Assembly (NCBI GenBank): GCA_000155715.1
Contig: DS990603.1
Location: 62,001 to 126,000, forward strand
From: a gamma proteobacterium HTCC5015
Lineage (GTDB): Bacteria; Pseudomonadota; Gammaproteobacteria; HTCC5015
Length of the DNA: 64,000 nucleotides
Direction of reading: 5' to 3'
Every line of letters starts with the position of its first letter. Position 1 is the first letter of the stretch. Both the position numbers and the translations under genes were made by a program. This document shows positions 21,325-29,755 of the stretch, in pieces. The notes below the pieces were generated by a model. The model saw only the letters and a list, made by a program, of their open reading frames with translations, made no database searches and was not told the origin of the DNA.

Positions 21325-21457
21325 AATGAGAACTTTAGCCTGATTTATGCACTAAGACAATCCCTGCAGAATCACAGAACATTCAAATCAGTGGGTGCTC
21401 GGAGCAGTCGGCCTAGAGGCCGACCCAAGGTGATGGGTGCTGATTTCGTGCGGCCAC

Positions 21458-21492
21458 AAAAAAGCCCTAGCGGCGTTAGCTGCTAGGGCTTT
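21458..21492 (-). terminator. Terminator next to the tRNA fragment
   Basis: Read on the minus strand: AAAGCCCTAGC, a loop, GCTAGGGCTTTTTT. It lies 7 nt downstream of the tRNA 3' end at 21500, so it is probably the original terminator of that tRNA gene, left behind when the island inserted. It also insulates umuDC. Confidence 0.7.
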
Positions 21493-21499
21493 ATGTGTA

Positions 21500-21519
21500 T
21501 GGCGCGCCTGGAAGGATTC
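21500..21519 (-). other. Putative island attachment site (3' end of a tRNA-Arg gene)
   Basis: The minus strand reads GAATCCTTCCAGGCGCGCCA: end of a T-loop (GAAT), 3' T-stem, acceptor 3' strand CAGGCGC, discriminator G and CCA. This is the 3' end pattern of tRNA-Arg(UCU) (argU), a known integration target. Upstream, the rest of the tRNA is absent, so only the att-sized fragment remains. A full tRNA is expected beyond the right edge next to the integrase. Confidence 0.65.
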
Positions 21520-21733
21520 ACACACACCATTAAAAGCAATCACATATTGAACATTAACATGATTTACGTATTTTTATGCCCCCATTAATGCCCCCAAATC
21601 TTAATTACTGAAGGCTTAAGCTTCGAACCCAGTTCCACTTGATTGAGGTTACAATCTCCATCCGTGAAGAAAATATTAGCTTTATAAAAATGTTCTAACC
21701 CAATTATTTCCTCGTAAACGGTGGTGGGGGTAG

Positions 21734-22102
21734 GTGGAAAGAATCACTTCCACCAAACAGAGTGCAAAGAAAGCCCTGTACTTGGCAAGCCGTGATCCAA
21801 GAACACCCATTGCAGCGAAATGCCTCGTCGTGATTGTTGTTGCCTACGCGCTGAGCCCCATCGACCTGATCCCAGACTTCATCCCCGTTCTGGGCTATGT
21901 GGATGACCTCATACTCTTGCCCTTTGGGATCTATCTGGCGGTAAAGTTAATCCCTGAGCCTTTATGGCATGAGTTCCAAACGCAGGTCGAAAAAAGCAGC
22001 ATTAATTTACCTAAAAGCTGGCCCGCCGCTTTGGCCATTGGCTTATTCTGGTGTGTGAGCTTGGCTGCCATTTATGCACTATGGCGCACTTTCAAGGGTT
22101 GA
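21734..22102 (+). CDS. YkvA-family DUF1232 membrane protein
   Basis: A 122-residue protein with the DUF1232 signature ALSPIDLIPDFIPVLGYVDDLILLPFGIYLAVKLIP at about residues 40-75, plus a C-terminal membrane helix (about 97-117). The family is widespread and of unknown function, often near metal efflux genes. The start shown is GTG at 21734, with GGTGGGGGTAGG just upstream as possible ribosome site. It converges with the GDCCVxC gene, leaving 4 nt between them. It is the first gene inside the proposed island. Confidence 0.85.
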   Translation: MERITSTKQSAKKALYLASRDPRTPIAAKCLVVIVVAYALSPIDLIPDFIPVLGYVDDLILLPFGIYLAVKLIPEPLWHEFQTQVEKSSINLPKSWPAALAIGLFWCVSLAAIYALWRTFKG

Positions 22103-22106
22103 CCTG

Positions 22107-22334
22107 TCATGGTGAATTGCAGCAACCTTTTGACTTCGGGTTGAGCTGTACCGGAGGACATGGCACCGATCCATAGGAACAGTACACACAGCAATTACCG
22201 GCCGTCGGCTTCAATAATGTATGACAACCTTCGCATTCATAAAACCATTGGCAAGTATCTGTCGGCATAGTTTCGATCTTTCTATGGCCGCATTCGGGGC
22301 AAGTCAGTTCCGATTGTAGAATGACTTCTGTCAT
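22107..22334 (-). CDS. GDCCVxC-domain putative metal-binding protein
   Basis: A 75-residue cysteine-rich cytoplasmic protein. It has CPECGHRK near the N-terminus, CQWFYECEGCHTLLKP in the middle and the family motif here written GNCCVYCSYG, with CPP and CC at the C-terminus: about eleven cysteines in all. GDCCVxC proteins commonly follow merP in mercury operons, and a mercury-handling role is assumed from this. It overlaps the merP stop by 4 nt and ends the regulator-mer operon. The Asp of the motif is replaced by Asn. Confidence 0.85.
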   Translation of the reverse strand: MTEVILQSELTCPECGHRKIETMPTDTCQWFYECEGCHTLLKPTAGNCCVYCSYGSVPCPPVQLNPKSKGCCNSP

Positions 22335-22618
22335 GGTTTTTTTTCGCTAACGATCGTTGAGGGATAACCGGCATTGGTGGTCGCTTCGATCAGTTTTTCG
22401 GCGCTGGTCTTGGTATCTTCGAAGGTCACCACCGCTTGCTTTTTTTCATAGTTGACTTCAGCTTTGGTTACTCCTTCAACCTTGGTCAGCGCTTTTTTGA
22501 CGGTGATTGGGCACATGGCACAGTTCATGGTTGGCAGATCCAGCGTGATGGTTTGTGGCTTGGCCCAGGCCGAGAAGCTGGCGAGGGTGAATACGATACT
22601 GAGAATGATTTTCTGCAT
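22331..22618 (-). CDS. merP: Periplasmic mercuric ion-binding protein MerP
   Basis: MerP binds Hg(II) in the periplasm and passes it to MerT. The 95-residue product has a signal peptide (about residues 1-19, ending SAWA) and a single HMA domain with the motif LPTMNCAMCPITVKKAL, where MNCAMCP carries the two Hg-binding cysteines. VEGVTKAEVNYEKKQAVVTFED is the typical second half. It lies 38 nt downstream of merT. A copper-chaperone role cannot be excluded, but the CAMCP spacing and merT neighbour favour mercury. Confidence 0.9.
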   Translation of the reverse strand: MQKIILSIVFTLASFSAWAKPQTITLDLPTMNCAMCPITVKKALTKVEGVTKAEVNYEKKQAVVTFEDTKTSAEKLIEATTNAGYPSTIVSEKKP

Positions 22619-22656
22619 GGTTGGCTCCAGAGTCTTTAACGGTTGAGCGCCATTTT

Positions 22657-23028
22657 TTAGGCAATCAGGGGAATCCAGTAACTACTGCTGACGAGGATCA
22701 GCGCGATGATTGCCGTGGTCCAGACAATAATCTGCCGCCGTTTCCGTGTTTGCGGTACGACGCAGGCGGTGCCCGACGCACAGGCCTCGATTGGTCGATG
22801 AACCTGCCAGCCAGCCCAACCGAACAGCAACAACACGATGACAATAAAGAAAGGACGATAAGGCTCCAGCAGTGTCAGGTTGCCGATCCAGGCGCCGCTG
22901 ATGCCCAGCGTCAGCAACACAAAAGGTCCGACACAGCACAGACTCGCACCGATAGCGGCAATCACGCCACCTATAACGGGTACGTTGCTTTCAGCGAGTT
23001 TATGTTTTGGGGTCATGGCTGACTTCAT
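22657..23028 (-). CDS. merT: Mercuric transport protein MerT
   Basis: MerT is an inner-membrane protein that moves Hg(II) into the cytoplasm. The 123-residue protein has three hydrophobic segments; the first carries the vicinal pair in GASLCCVGPFVLL (residues about 31-32) and the loop after the second carries the other pair in CASGTACVVP. Its ATG lies inside the 3' end of the merR frame, 22-27 nt downstream of the promoter's -10 region. Because no merA reductase follows, imported Hg would have no obvious detoxifying enzyme in this cluster. Confidence 0.9.
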   Translation of the reverse strand: MKSAMTPKHKLAESNVPVIGGVIAAIGASLCCVGPFVLLTLGISGAWIGNLTLLEPYRPFFIVIVLLLFGWAGWQVHRPIEACASGTACVVPQTRKRRQIIVWTTAIIALILVSSSYWIPLIA

Positions 23029-23515
23029 CCAATAATTGTGATGAAGCCAGTGTAACCACCGTACTCAGGTACGGAGTCAAGTTCAAATTTATGATTGATC
23101 GCCCATTTATGATTGCTCGGAAGGGGGGTTGCAAGGATTCCACAATGGGGCAAACCGCATTATCGGGATTGGTGCGGCACTGAATCAATAGATGCTCCAG
23201 AACTTGCTCCAATCGGTGCAGGTCGTTAATTTTCGCCTGCACCTCGGCCAGCTTGCTTTCAGCCAGACCTTGTACCTCTTCGCACTGGGATTCTCCAAGC
23301 GCCAACAGATTATCGATTTCTTCCAAAGTGAATCCCAGTTCCTGGGCGCGTTTGATGAACAAGACCCGCGCCAGGGTAGTTTTTGGGTAACGTCGGTATC
23401 CCTGTGCTGGTTTTGGCGGTTGCTCGATAAGCTGGCGACGTTCGTAATAACGGATGGTTTCGACACTGACCTGTGCTGCTTGCGCCAGTTTACCGATGGT
23501 CAGTTGACTCATCAC
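23000..23515 (-). CDS. merR: Mercury-responsive regulator MerR
   Basis: MerR represses and, with Hg(II), activates the mer promoter by untwisting its long spacer. The 171-residue frame has the N-terminal HTH ([26 protein letters not shown]) and the Hg triad Cys78, Cys113 and Cys122, with the same 35- and 9-residue spacing as Tn501 MerR. The usual end would be near residue 130-140; here the frame continues about 35 residues straight through the mer promoter and into merT. The start overlaps the end of the sensor kinase by 26 nt, so merR is cotranscribed with the copper two-component genes, not divergent from merT as in Tn21. Confidence 0.9.
   Translation of the reverse strand: MMSQLTIGKLAQAAQVSVETIRYYERRQLIEQPPKPAQGYRRYPKTTLARVLFIKRAQELGFTLEEIDNLLALGESQCEEVQGLAESKLAEVQAKINDLHRLEQVLEHLLIQCRTNPDNAVCPIVESLQPPFRAIINGRSIINLNLTPYLSTVVTLASSQLLDEVSHDPKT
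23050..23080 (-). promoter_or_regulatory. mer promoter/operator with 19-bp spacer
   Basis: On the minus strand: -35 TTGACT (23075-23080), 19-nt spacer holding the dyad CCGTAC-CTGA-GTACGG (23056-23074), -10 TTACAC (23050-23055). This matches the classic MerR operator and drives merT-merP-GDCCVxC. It lies inside the reading frame of merR. Confidence 0.9.
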
Positions 23516-24947
23516 TTTCTCCCATAACAGTTACCTCTGCATCGGCTGCTCTGGGTAAGTTGATCGTGAAGCGCGTGACGCCGCGTTCGGAGATCACCTC
23601 GATGTTTCCTTCATGGGCCTCGACTATGGACTTGACGATAGCCAACCCCAAACCAGCACCTTCGCTTTGGCGTTGCCGGGAAGGATCGACCCGGTAAAAC
23701 CGGTCGAAAATCCTGGGCAAATGCTCGGCTGGAATTTCCGGCCCCGGATTCTGTACGCTGAGTAACGCCCTACCCTCGCCCGACGAATCCAGCCGGACCA
23801 GCACTCGTCCCTCCTCAGGTGTATGGCGTAGGGCATTGGACAGCAGATTGGATAATGCACGACGCAGCATGGCGCGGTCACCCTGTATGATTGGCGCCTT
23901 TCCCTCCAATACCAATTCGATGTGTTTTTCCTCCGCCAGCGCCTCGAAAAAATCGAACAGCTCGCGCACTTCACGAGCCAGATCCAGCGGTTCCCAGACA
24001 GGCTTGAGCAGGCCGTGTTCGCTCTGGGCCAGCCAGAGCATGTCATTAACCATTTTGGTCAGGCGCTCCTGTTCTTCCAGGTTTGAATATAACAGTTCGC
24101 GATATTCTTCCAGGCTTCTGGACTTACCCAAACCCACCTGAGTCTGGGTGATCAGGTTGGTTAGCGGTGTGCGCAATTCATGGGCGATATCAGCGGAGAA
24201 ATGAGAAAGTCGAACAAAACTGTCCTCCAATCGCCCAATCATATGGTTGAACGAATCAACCAGCGTTTTCAGCTCCCCCGGCACGGTATCGGGATCGAGA
24301 CGCACATGCAGCCGATCAGCCTGGACATTACCCATAGTCTCACTGAGAGTACGTATTGGGGCATGCCCCTGATGCACGCCATACCAGGCCGCCAGGAGAG
24401 TGATGGCCCCTGCCGCCACCATGATCATCCACAAGCTGCGACGAAAATTTTCCAGAAAGTGGATGTGGAAATCCATATCGATGGCAGCGACGATGCGATA
24501 GTCCTGGCCCGCGATGCGGGTATGGGTGGCAGTGCCACGGTAGGTTTTGCCATCAGATTGCCAGGTGTACAGATTGTCTACCTGGATGCGGGCCACAGGG
24601 GCATAGGTGTTCGCCTGTAGCAAAGATCCGGTGTCCACGGAACTATAGACCAGACGTCCAGCATCATCCCAAACTTGAAAATAGACGCCGTGATGGCCAG
24701 ACACAGCTCGCGCAAGGGCGTCCTCCGGAGCCAGACCCTGATCCTTCGCCGTTTGCAGGGCCTTCTCAACAGCACGGGTAATCACCACCAATTCGTCGGC
24801 ATCCTGTTCAGCAAAATGGCGCTCCACCTCCTTTTGCACCAGATGGCCGATCATCAGCAGACTCAGGCTGATGGCGATCGCGACAAACAACATCACCCGG
24901 CTGTTGAGTGACAGCGGTCGTCTCCGGGCGAGGCTAACCTTCGTCAT
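23490..24947 (-). CDS. cusS: Heavy-metal sensor histidine kinase (CusS/CopS type)
   Basis: An inner-membrane sensor for periplasmic copper or silver. From the ATG at 24947 (overlapping the regulator gene by 14 nt) it has 485 residues: a first membrane segment (about 15-37), a periplasmic domain of about 135 residues, a second membrane segment (about 165-188), a HAMP domain, the HisKA motif [16 protein letters not shown] with His near 256, and an ATPase domain with [11 protein letters not shown] and [16 protein letters not shown]. Its 3' end overlaps merR by 26 nt. A longer frame adds 12 residues and is less likely. Confidence 0.9.
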   Translation of the reverse strand: MTKVSLARRRPLSLNSRVMLFVAIAISLSLLMIGHLVQKEVERHFAEQDADELVVITRAVEKALQTAKDQGLAPEDALARAVSGHHGVYFQVWDDAGRLVYSSVDTGSLLQANTYAPVARIQVDNLYTWQSDGKTYRGTATHTRIAGQDYRIVAAIDMDFHIHFLENFRRSLWMIMVAAGAITLLAAWYGVHQGHAPIRTLSETMGNVQADRLHVRLDPDTVPGELKTLVDSFNHMIGRLEDSFVRLSHFSADIAHELRTPLTNLITQTQVGLGKSRSLEEYRELLYSNLEEQERLTKMVNDMLWLAQSEHGLLKPVWEPLDLAREVRELFDFFEALAEEKHIELVLEGKAPIIQGDRAMLRRALSNLLSNALRHTPEEGRVLVRLDSSGEGRALLSVQNPGPEIPAEHLPRIFDRFYRVDPSRQRQSEGAGLGLAIVKSIVEAHEGNIEVISERGVTRFTINLPRAADAEVTVMGESDESTDHR

Positions 24948-25626
24948 GGTCGTATTCAACCTCCAGCTTGTAACCCATGCCACGCACGGTGTGAATCAGC
25001 TTGGGCTCATAATCGTCGTCGATTTTTGCCCTTAGGCGCCGTATGGCCACATCAATGACATTGGTGTCGGAATCAAAGTTCATGTCCCACACCTGGGAGG
25101 CGATCAAGGAGCGCGTTAATACTTCACCCTTCCGCCGGACCAACAGCTCCAGCAAGCAAAATTCCTTGTGGCTGAGATTGATCTTGCGGCCGGCGCGCAT
25201 GGCCCGGTGACGCGGCAAATCCAGGGTGAGGTCGGCGACTCTGATCTGGTCGGTCATCACCGGCACCGTACTGCGGCGCAACAGGGTGCGCACCCGAGCC
25301 AGCAGCTCGGCAAAGGCGAAGGGCTTGACCAGGTAATCGTCAGCACCCAGCTCCAGACCCTTTACGCGATCATCCACGCTATCGCGGGCGGTTAGGAACA
25401 GCACTGGTGTTTGACGGCCAGCCTCGCGCAGTGACTGCACAATTCGCCAGCCGTCCACATCCGGCAGCATGACATCCAGCACCAGCAAATCAAAGGTCTC
25501 TGTCATCGCTAAATGATGGCCGTCGAGGCCATTGCGCACTAACGTGACCAGAAAGCCCGACTCGGTCAGTCCCTGCTGTAAATAATCGCCGGTCTTGATT
25601 TCGTCTTCGACCACCAATAGCCGCAT
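24934..25626 (-). CDS. cusR: Copper response regulator (CusR/CopR, OmpR family)
   Basis: A 230-residue OmpR-type response regulator. The receiver domain has acidic residues in VVEDEIKTG, the phospho-acceptor Asp51 in [10 protein letters not shown], and the switch Lys in [16 protein letters not shown]. The C-terminal winged helix contains [43 protein letters not shown] and [11 protein letters not shown]. It is first in the operon regulator-kinase-merR-merT-merP-GDCCVxC and is divergent from copA. A matching binding site lies at 25705-25720. Confidence 0.93.
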   Translation of the reverse strand: MRLLVVEDEIKTGDYLQQGLTESGFLVTLVRNGLDGHHLAMTETFDLLVLDVMLPDVDGWRIVQSLREAGRQTPVLFLTARDSVDDRVKGLELGADDYLVKPFAFAELLARVRTLLRRSTVPVMTDQIRVADLTLDLPRHRAMRAGRKINLSHKEFCLLELLVRRKGEVLTRSLIASQVWDMNFDSDTNVIDVAIRRLRAKIDDDYEPKLIHTVRGMGYKLEVEYDHDEG

Positions 25627-25704
25627 CGTTGCCTTGCTCCGTATGTTCAGAATGGGTTTGGAAACAGCCTAAACCTGGCTAACCCACAAGAAGATGACGA
25701 CCAG

Positions 25705-25720
25705 ATTACAACTTTGTCAT
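25705..25720. promoter_or_regulatory. CusR/CopR box between cusR and copA
   Basis: ATTACAA-CT-TTGTCAT matches the inverted repeat ATGACAA-NN-TTGTCAT bound by CusR/CopR-type regulators, with one mismatch. It is about 77 nt upstream of copA and 79 nt from cusR, so it could serve both directions. Confidence 0.75.
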
Positions 25721-25796
25721 TTTGAAGTCATGCGGGTGACAGGCTCGGCTCGCTAGTATGCGGACAACCATCGTTTATTCGAAAAGAGATTGACTC

Positions 25797-27641
25797 ATGA
25801 CCCCATGGTTTCCCCGACCCAAACAGCCCTGGCAACTTAGTCGCCGCCGCTTCGTGCAGGGCCTGGCAGCCGGTGGCGTGCTGGCCGCCACACCGTCCTG
25901 GTTGCAGGCTGCCGTAAAAGGCGCGACCGCGCTGGGCTCGGCACCGGTACTCAGCGGCCGAGAAATCGATTTGGTGATCGCCGAAACACCCGTCAATTTT
26001 ACCGGTGTCACACGTATGGCCACCACCATCAACGGCTCCATTCCGGCACCGACGTTACGGCTGCGTGAGGGCGATGACGTCACCATCCGCGTCACCAACC
26101 GCCTGCCGGTCGCCACCTCCATTCACTGGCACGGCATACTGCTGCCCTATCAAATGGATGGTGTACCGGGCATCAGTTTCAAAGGCATCGCGCCGGGAGA
26201 AACCTTTGTTTACCGTTTCAAGTTACAACAGAGCGGCACCTATTGGTACCATAGCCACTCTGCCTTTCAGGAAATGACGGGGATGTACGGCGCCTTGATC
26301 ATTGAACCACGTGAAGAAAAACATCGTGCTGACCAGGATTATGTGGTGGAGCTTTCTGACTGGACCGATGAAGACCCGATGCGCGCCCTCAGCAAACTGA
26401 AAGTTCAAAGCGATGTCTATAACTTCAATCAGTCCACCTTTTTCGATTTCACTGACGATGTCTCAAAGATGGGATTACAGGCGGCGCTGGAAAAACGCCA
26501 GATGTGGAATCAGATGCGGATGAGTCCGACCGATTTAGCCGATTTATCGGCAGCCACCTTTACCTTCCTGATGAACGGTACCGCCCCGGCAGGCAATTGG
26601 AACGGGTTATTCCAACGCGGGGATCGCGTGCGGCTTCGTTTTATCAACGCCGCTAGCAACAGCTTTTATGATGTTCGCATTCCTGGTTTGAAGTTAACGG
26701 TAATCCAAGCAGATGGCCAGGATGTCGAGCCGGTCACTGTGGATGAATTCCGATTTGGCCCCGGCGAAACCTACGATGTCATGGTCGAGCCTCAGGACGA
26801 CGCTTATACGATCTTCGCCCAGAGCATGGAACGCAGCGGTTACGCTCGCGGCACCCTGAGTGTGCGGCAAGGTTTAACAGCTCCTGTGCCAGAACCCGAT
26901 TCGCCCGAGTGGTTAACCATGAAGGATATGATGGGAGCAATGGGTGGTGGCGCCATGGGCCACGACATGATGAAAATGGACTCCATGGGCCAAACCAAGA
27001 TGGATCATTCCCAAATGTCCGGCGGTATGGCCATGGACCACAGTATGCACGGCATGCAGCAGGGTTCTGACAACCCGCTTGCCAAACCTTCATCTACCAT
27101 ACGCCACGCCCGAACCGAATACGGGGCTTCGGTTGACCAACGGGTGGATACGCCAAGTACCAATCTCGACGACCCCGGTATTGGCCTGCGAAACTTAAGC
27201 CAGCGTGGACTGCGCCCACAGGGACACCGCGTGCTGACGCTGGCCGACCTGAAATCCATCGATGGTGTACTGGATGACCGCCGCCCGCCAGCGAGAGAGC
27301 TGGAACTACACCTCACCGGCAATATGGAACGCTATAGCTGGTCTTTCGACGGGCTTGAATTCGGCAAAAGCACTCCAGTCTCCTTACGTCATAACGAACG
27401 CGTGAGAATCATTCTACAAAACGACACCATGATGACGCACCCCATGCACTTGCACGGCATGTGGAGCGAACTGGAAACAGATCAGGGCGAATTGCGGGTT
27501 CGGCGCCATACAATTCCCGTGCAGCCTGCACAACGCATCAGTTTTTTGACAACACCTCACGATCTGGGCCGCTGGGCCTGGCATTGCCATTTGCTGTTTC
27601 ATATGGACGCGGGCATGTTCCGCGAGGTGGTGGTGTCATGA
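25797..27641 (+). CDS. copA: Copper resistance multicopper oxidase CopA/PcoA
   Basis: A periplasmic multicopper oxidase that oxidises Cu(I) and binds copper. The 614-residue protein has a Tat signal with SRRRFVQGLAAGG, three cupredoxin domains, copper ligands in SIHWHGILLP and YWYHSHSAFQEMTGMYGALI, and near the C-terminus HPMHLHGMWSE and WHCHLLFHMDAGM (type 1 Cys and axial Met). Residues about 375-425 form a Met/His-rich copper-binding stretch with repeated MxxM and MDHS motifs. It overlaps copB by 4 nt (ATGA) and starts an operon of copA, copB, a small Met/His-rich gene and a cytochrome. Confidence 0.95.
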   Translation: MTPWFPRPKQPWQLSRRRFVQGLAAGGVLAATPSWLQAAVKGATALGSAPVLSGREIDLVIAETPVNFTGVTRMATTINGSIPAPTLRLREGDDVTIRVTNRLPVATSIHWHGILLPYQMDGVPGISFKGIAPGETFVYRFKLQQSGTYWYHSHSAFQEMTGMYGALIIEPREEKHRADQDYVVELSDWTDEDPMRALSKLKVQSDVYNFNQSTFFDFTDDVSKMGLQAALEKRQMWNQMRMSPTDLADLSAATFTFLMNGTAPAGNWNGLFQRGDRVRLRFINAASNSFYDVRIPGLKLTVIQADGQDVEPVTVDEFRFGPGETYDVMVEPQDDAYTIFAQSMERSGYARGTLSVRQGLTAPVPEPDSPEWLTMKDMMGAMGGGAMGHDMMKMDSMGQTKMDHSQMSGGMAMDHSMHGMQQGSDNPLAKPSSTIRHARTEYGASVDQRVDTPSTNLDDPGIGLRNLSQRGLRPQGHRVLTLADLKSIDGVLDDRRPPARELELHLTGNMERYSWSFDGLEFGKSTPVSLRHNERVRIILQNDTMMTHPMHLHGMWSELETDQGELRVRRHTIPVQPAQRISFLTTPHDLGRWAWHCHLLFHMDAGMFREVVVS

Positions 27642-28483
27642 AACGGATTTTAATGAAACCCTTAACCAACCTAGTTTTAGCTGTCAGCGCATTTCAGGCA
27701 TCTACAGCCTTGGCGCAGATGGATCACAGCGCTATGCAAATGGAGGCAAGTGCCACAACGGTCGATGGCCGCGATCCTCACGCCTATTCAGACGGTTACA
27801 CGCTAACCGAGGGGCCTTATGCACAGCCAGGCCCAAGACAATTAAAACTAGCAGACGAGCACGCTTTCTGGTCCGTTCTGGCGGATCGCCTAGAATATCA
27901 GAAAGGCAACGACAGCACGGTTTACGATGCCCAGGCCTGGTATGGCACCACCTACGACCGCTTCGTCATCAAAGCGGAGGGTGATATTGCCGACGGCACG
28001 CTAGAGGAAAGCTCGACTGACTTGTTATGGGGACATGCATTTAGCGCCTTTTTCGACACCCAACTCGGTGTTCGACTCGACCAATATGACGAAGGCAAGG
28101 ACCGACAATGGCTGGCGCTTGGTATACAGGGCCTAGCGCCCTACTGGTTCGAGGTAGATGTGACAGCCTATGTGGGCGACGATGGTCGGACCGCGCTCTC
28201 CGCCCAAGCCGAGTACGAGTTGTTGCTGACACAAAAACTTATCCTTCAACCTAGAGCGGAACTCAACCTGTACGGCAAGGATGACGTTGAAAATGGTTTA
28301 GGGGCGGGTCTCTCGGATTTGGCGGTGGGTTTACGCCTGCGTTACGAATTCAGCCGTCAATTTGCGCCCTACATCGGTGTGGAATGGACAGACACCTATG
28401 GCGACACAGCCGATTATCGCCGTGCTGCTGACCAATCGACCTCAGACACCCAATTCGTCGCCGGATTGCGGTTCTGGTTTTAA
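27638..28483 (+). CDS. copB: Copper resistance outer-membrane protein CopB
   Basis: CopB/PcoB is an outer-membrane barrel paired with CopA. Starting at the ATG that overlaps the copA stop, it has 281 residues: a signal peptide (about 1-25, ending TALA), a short region with MDHSAMQME, and the CopB core with YTLTEGPYAQPGPRQLKLADEHAFW, WYGTTYDRFVIKAEGD, ESSTDLLWGHAFSAFFDTQLGVR and a C-terminal strand ending FVAGLRFWF. The Met-rich N-terminal repeat found in longer CopB proteins is nearly absent. A longer frame starting inside copA is rejected. Confidence 0.93.
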   Translation: MKRILMKPLTNLVLAVSAFQASTALAQMDHSAMQMEASATTVDGRDPHAYSDGYTLTEGPYAQPGPRQLKLADEHAFWSVLADRLEYQKGNDSTVYDAQAWYGTTYDRFVIKAEGDIADGTLEESSTDLLWGHAFSAFFDTQLGVRLDQYDEGKDRQWLALGIQGLAPYWFEVDVTAYVGDDGRTALSAQAEYELLLTQKLILQPRAELNLYGKDDVENGLGAGLSDLAVGLRLRYEFSRQFAPYIGVEWTDTYGDTADYRRAADQSTSDTQFVAGLRFWF

Positions 28484-28535
28484 CAATCACCAAGTTGATA
28501 TAGAAACTTTTTAAACACCTATGAGGAACACCTTT

Positions 28536-28829
28536 ATGAATATGAAAACACTAGCCACTGTCATCGTGTTCTCCACACTGGGCATCGCTTTATCTGCACA
28601 GGCCCATGATCCTAAAGAGCATATGAAAGACGCTGAAAAGCCGGATTGTGCAGCCATGAAAAATATGGATCACAGCAAGATGGATATGAATGATCCGGTG
28701 ATGCAGGCCATGATGAAACAATGCATGAATGACACGCATCATAACGACTCTGAAAAGGATCAAGCGCAGGCTGATCATCAGGACAACGAAAAAAGCTCAG
28801 GCGAGCAACATTCAGAACACCAACACTGA
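28536..28829 (+). CDS. Small periplasmic Met/His-rich putative copper-binding protein
   Basis: A 97-residue secreted protein whose start at 28536 is chosen because GAGGA lies 8 nt upstream. It has a signal peptide (MNMKTLATVIVFSTLGIALSAQA), followed by a short mature chain rich in Met, His, Asp and Lys: CAAMKNMDHSKMDMNDPVMQ, then a tail ending in SGEQHSEHQH. No globular fold is evident. The MDHSKM motif and place between copB and a cytochrome c gene point to periplasmic copper buffering; this is inferred. Confidence 0.8.
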   Translation: MNMKTLATVIVFSTLGIALSAQAHDPKEHMKDAEKPDCAAMKNMDHSKMDMNDPVMQAMMKQCMNDTHHNDSEKDQAQADHQDNEKSSGEQHSEHQH

Positions 28830-28847
28830 TCAACCCAAGGAGTTTTC

Positions 28848-29429
28848 ATGTCGGCGCTCACCACCTTTATCAAGAGTCTGGTCATTACCGCTGTCATCGC
28901 GCTGGTGGGTGGTGGGCTGTTTCTCTATTCAGGTCTCTACCCCATGGGAGCCGATGTACCACACAATCGGCTGACCTACTGGCTGCTGGAAACCTTGCGT
29001 GAACGTTCCGTCGCACGCGCCGCCAGTGACATTAAGGTTCCTAGCGACCTAAACGCACCGTTGCGGTTACTGGCGGGTGGCGCCGACTACAATGATATGT
29101 GTGCAGGGTGCCATTTGAAGCCGGGTAAAACCGAAAGTGATTTCACCCTGGGACTGTATCCCGCTCCCCCTAATCTAACTCTAGCTGGCGATGAACATGG
29201 GCACGAACATACCGGCGACACCGAAAATGACGACGAGGCCATTAAGCGACAATTCTGGATTATTAAACACGGTATCAAGGCATCGGGCATGCCGACCTGG
29301 GCACCGGGCCACGACGATGAACGTATCTGGAACATGGTGGCGTTCCTGAAGCAGTTGCCGGAACTGTCTCCCGACCAATACCAGATACTCACCGCACGTG
29401 GGCAAGACTCGGAAGGGCATGGTCACTGA
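28848..29429 (+). CDS. Membrane-anchored cytochrome c
   Basis: A 193-residue c-type cytochrome. An N-terminal membrane segment (about residues 9-29) anchors it to the periplasmic side. The haem-binding motif is CAGCH at about residue 85-89, and the likely axial Met lies in IKASGMPTWAPGHDDERIWNMVAFLKQLPEL near residue 145, the usual pattern for a class I cytochrome c. A His/Asp-rich loop (DEHGHEHTGDTENDDE) may bind metal. Such cytochromes often end copAB-type operons and could accept electrons from Cu(I) oxidation; that role is inference. Confidence 0.88.
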   Translation: MSALTTFIKSLVITAVIALVGGGLFLYSGLYPMGADVPHNRLTYWLLETLRERSVARAASDIKVPSDLNAPLRLLAGGADYNDMCAGCHLKPGKTESDFTLGLYPAPPNLTLAGDEHGHEHTGDTENDDEAIKRQFWIIKHGIKASGMPTWAPGHDDERIWNMVAFLKQLPELSPDQYQILTARGQDSEGHGH

Positions 29430-29453
29430 TATGGCACCTCATAATCCATCGGC

Positions 29454-29708
29454 TTACTGCAAGCGGTTGTAAATAGCCGCCAGCAACCACCCGGCGATAC
29501 CCGCTGACACTGACCAAGCCACCAGTCCCACAACAACGCCAGTGAATGTCAAATGCCAACCCATCTCATTCAGTTGCATATGCACCATTTCCCCAGACAT
29601 GGATAACATCATGGCGGGCATTAATATCACCAACAGGCTGCAAGCCAGCCACAGTATCGCCGCGGTAATCGCGCTGGCTATCCCGAATTTGAACGCATTA
29701 AGTGTCAT
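29454..29708 (-). CDS. DUF5676 family membrane protein
   Basis: An 84-residue membrane protein with two hydrophobic segments (about 10-40 and 55-80). The sequence FKFGIASAITAAILWLACSLLVILMP and the second-helix ending SAGIAGWLLAAIYN match the DUF5676 pattern, frequently found in copper-resistance islands. Function is unknown. It converges with the cytochrome gene and lies downstream of a four-helix protein on the same strand. Confidence 0.75.
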   Translation of the reverse strand: MTLNAFKFGIASAITAAILWLACSLLVILMPAMMLSMSGEMVHMQLNEMGWHLTFTGVVVGLVAWSVSAGIAGWLLAAIYNRLQ

Positions 29709-29755
29709 GACTATTCCTCCGTTTATGGTGGTGTATCTGCAATAAATTAGTGTCT

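Noticed and set aside
21325-21420. Possible LexA box upstream of umuD (CTGCAGAATCACAG)
   Set aside because: The spacing is CTG-N8-CAG instead of CTG-N10-CAG, so it does not fit the consensus.
27461-27637. N-terminal extension of the copB frame
   Set aside because: It lies in copA on another frame; the ATG at 27638 gives the signal peptide and the normal copA-copB overlap.
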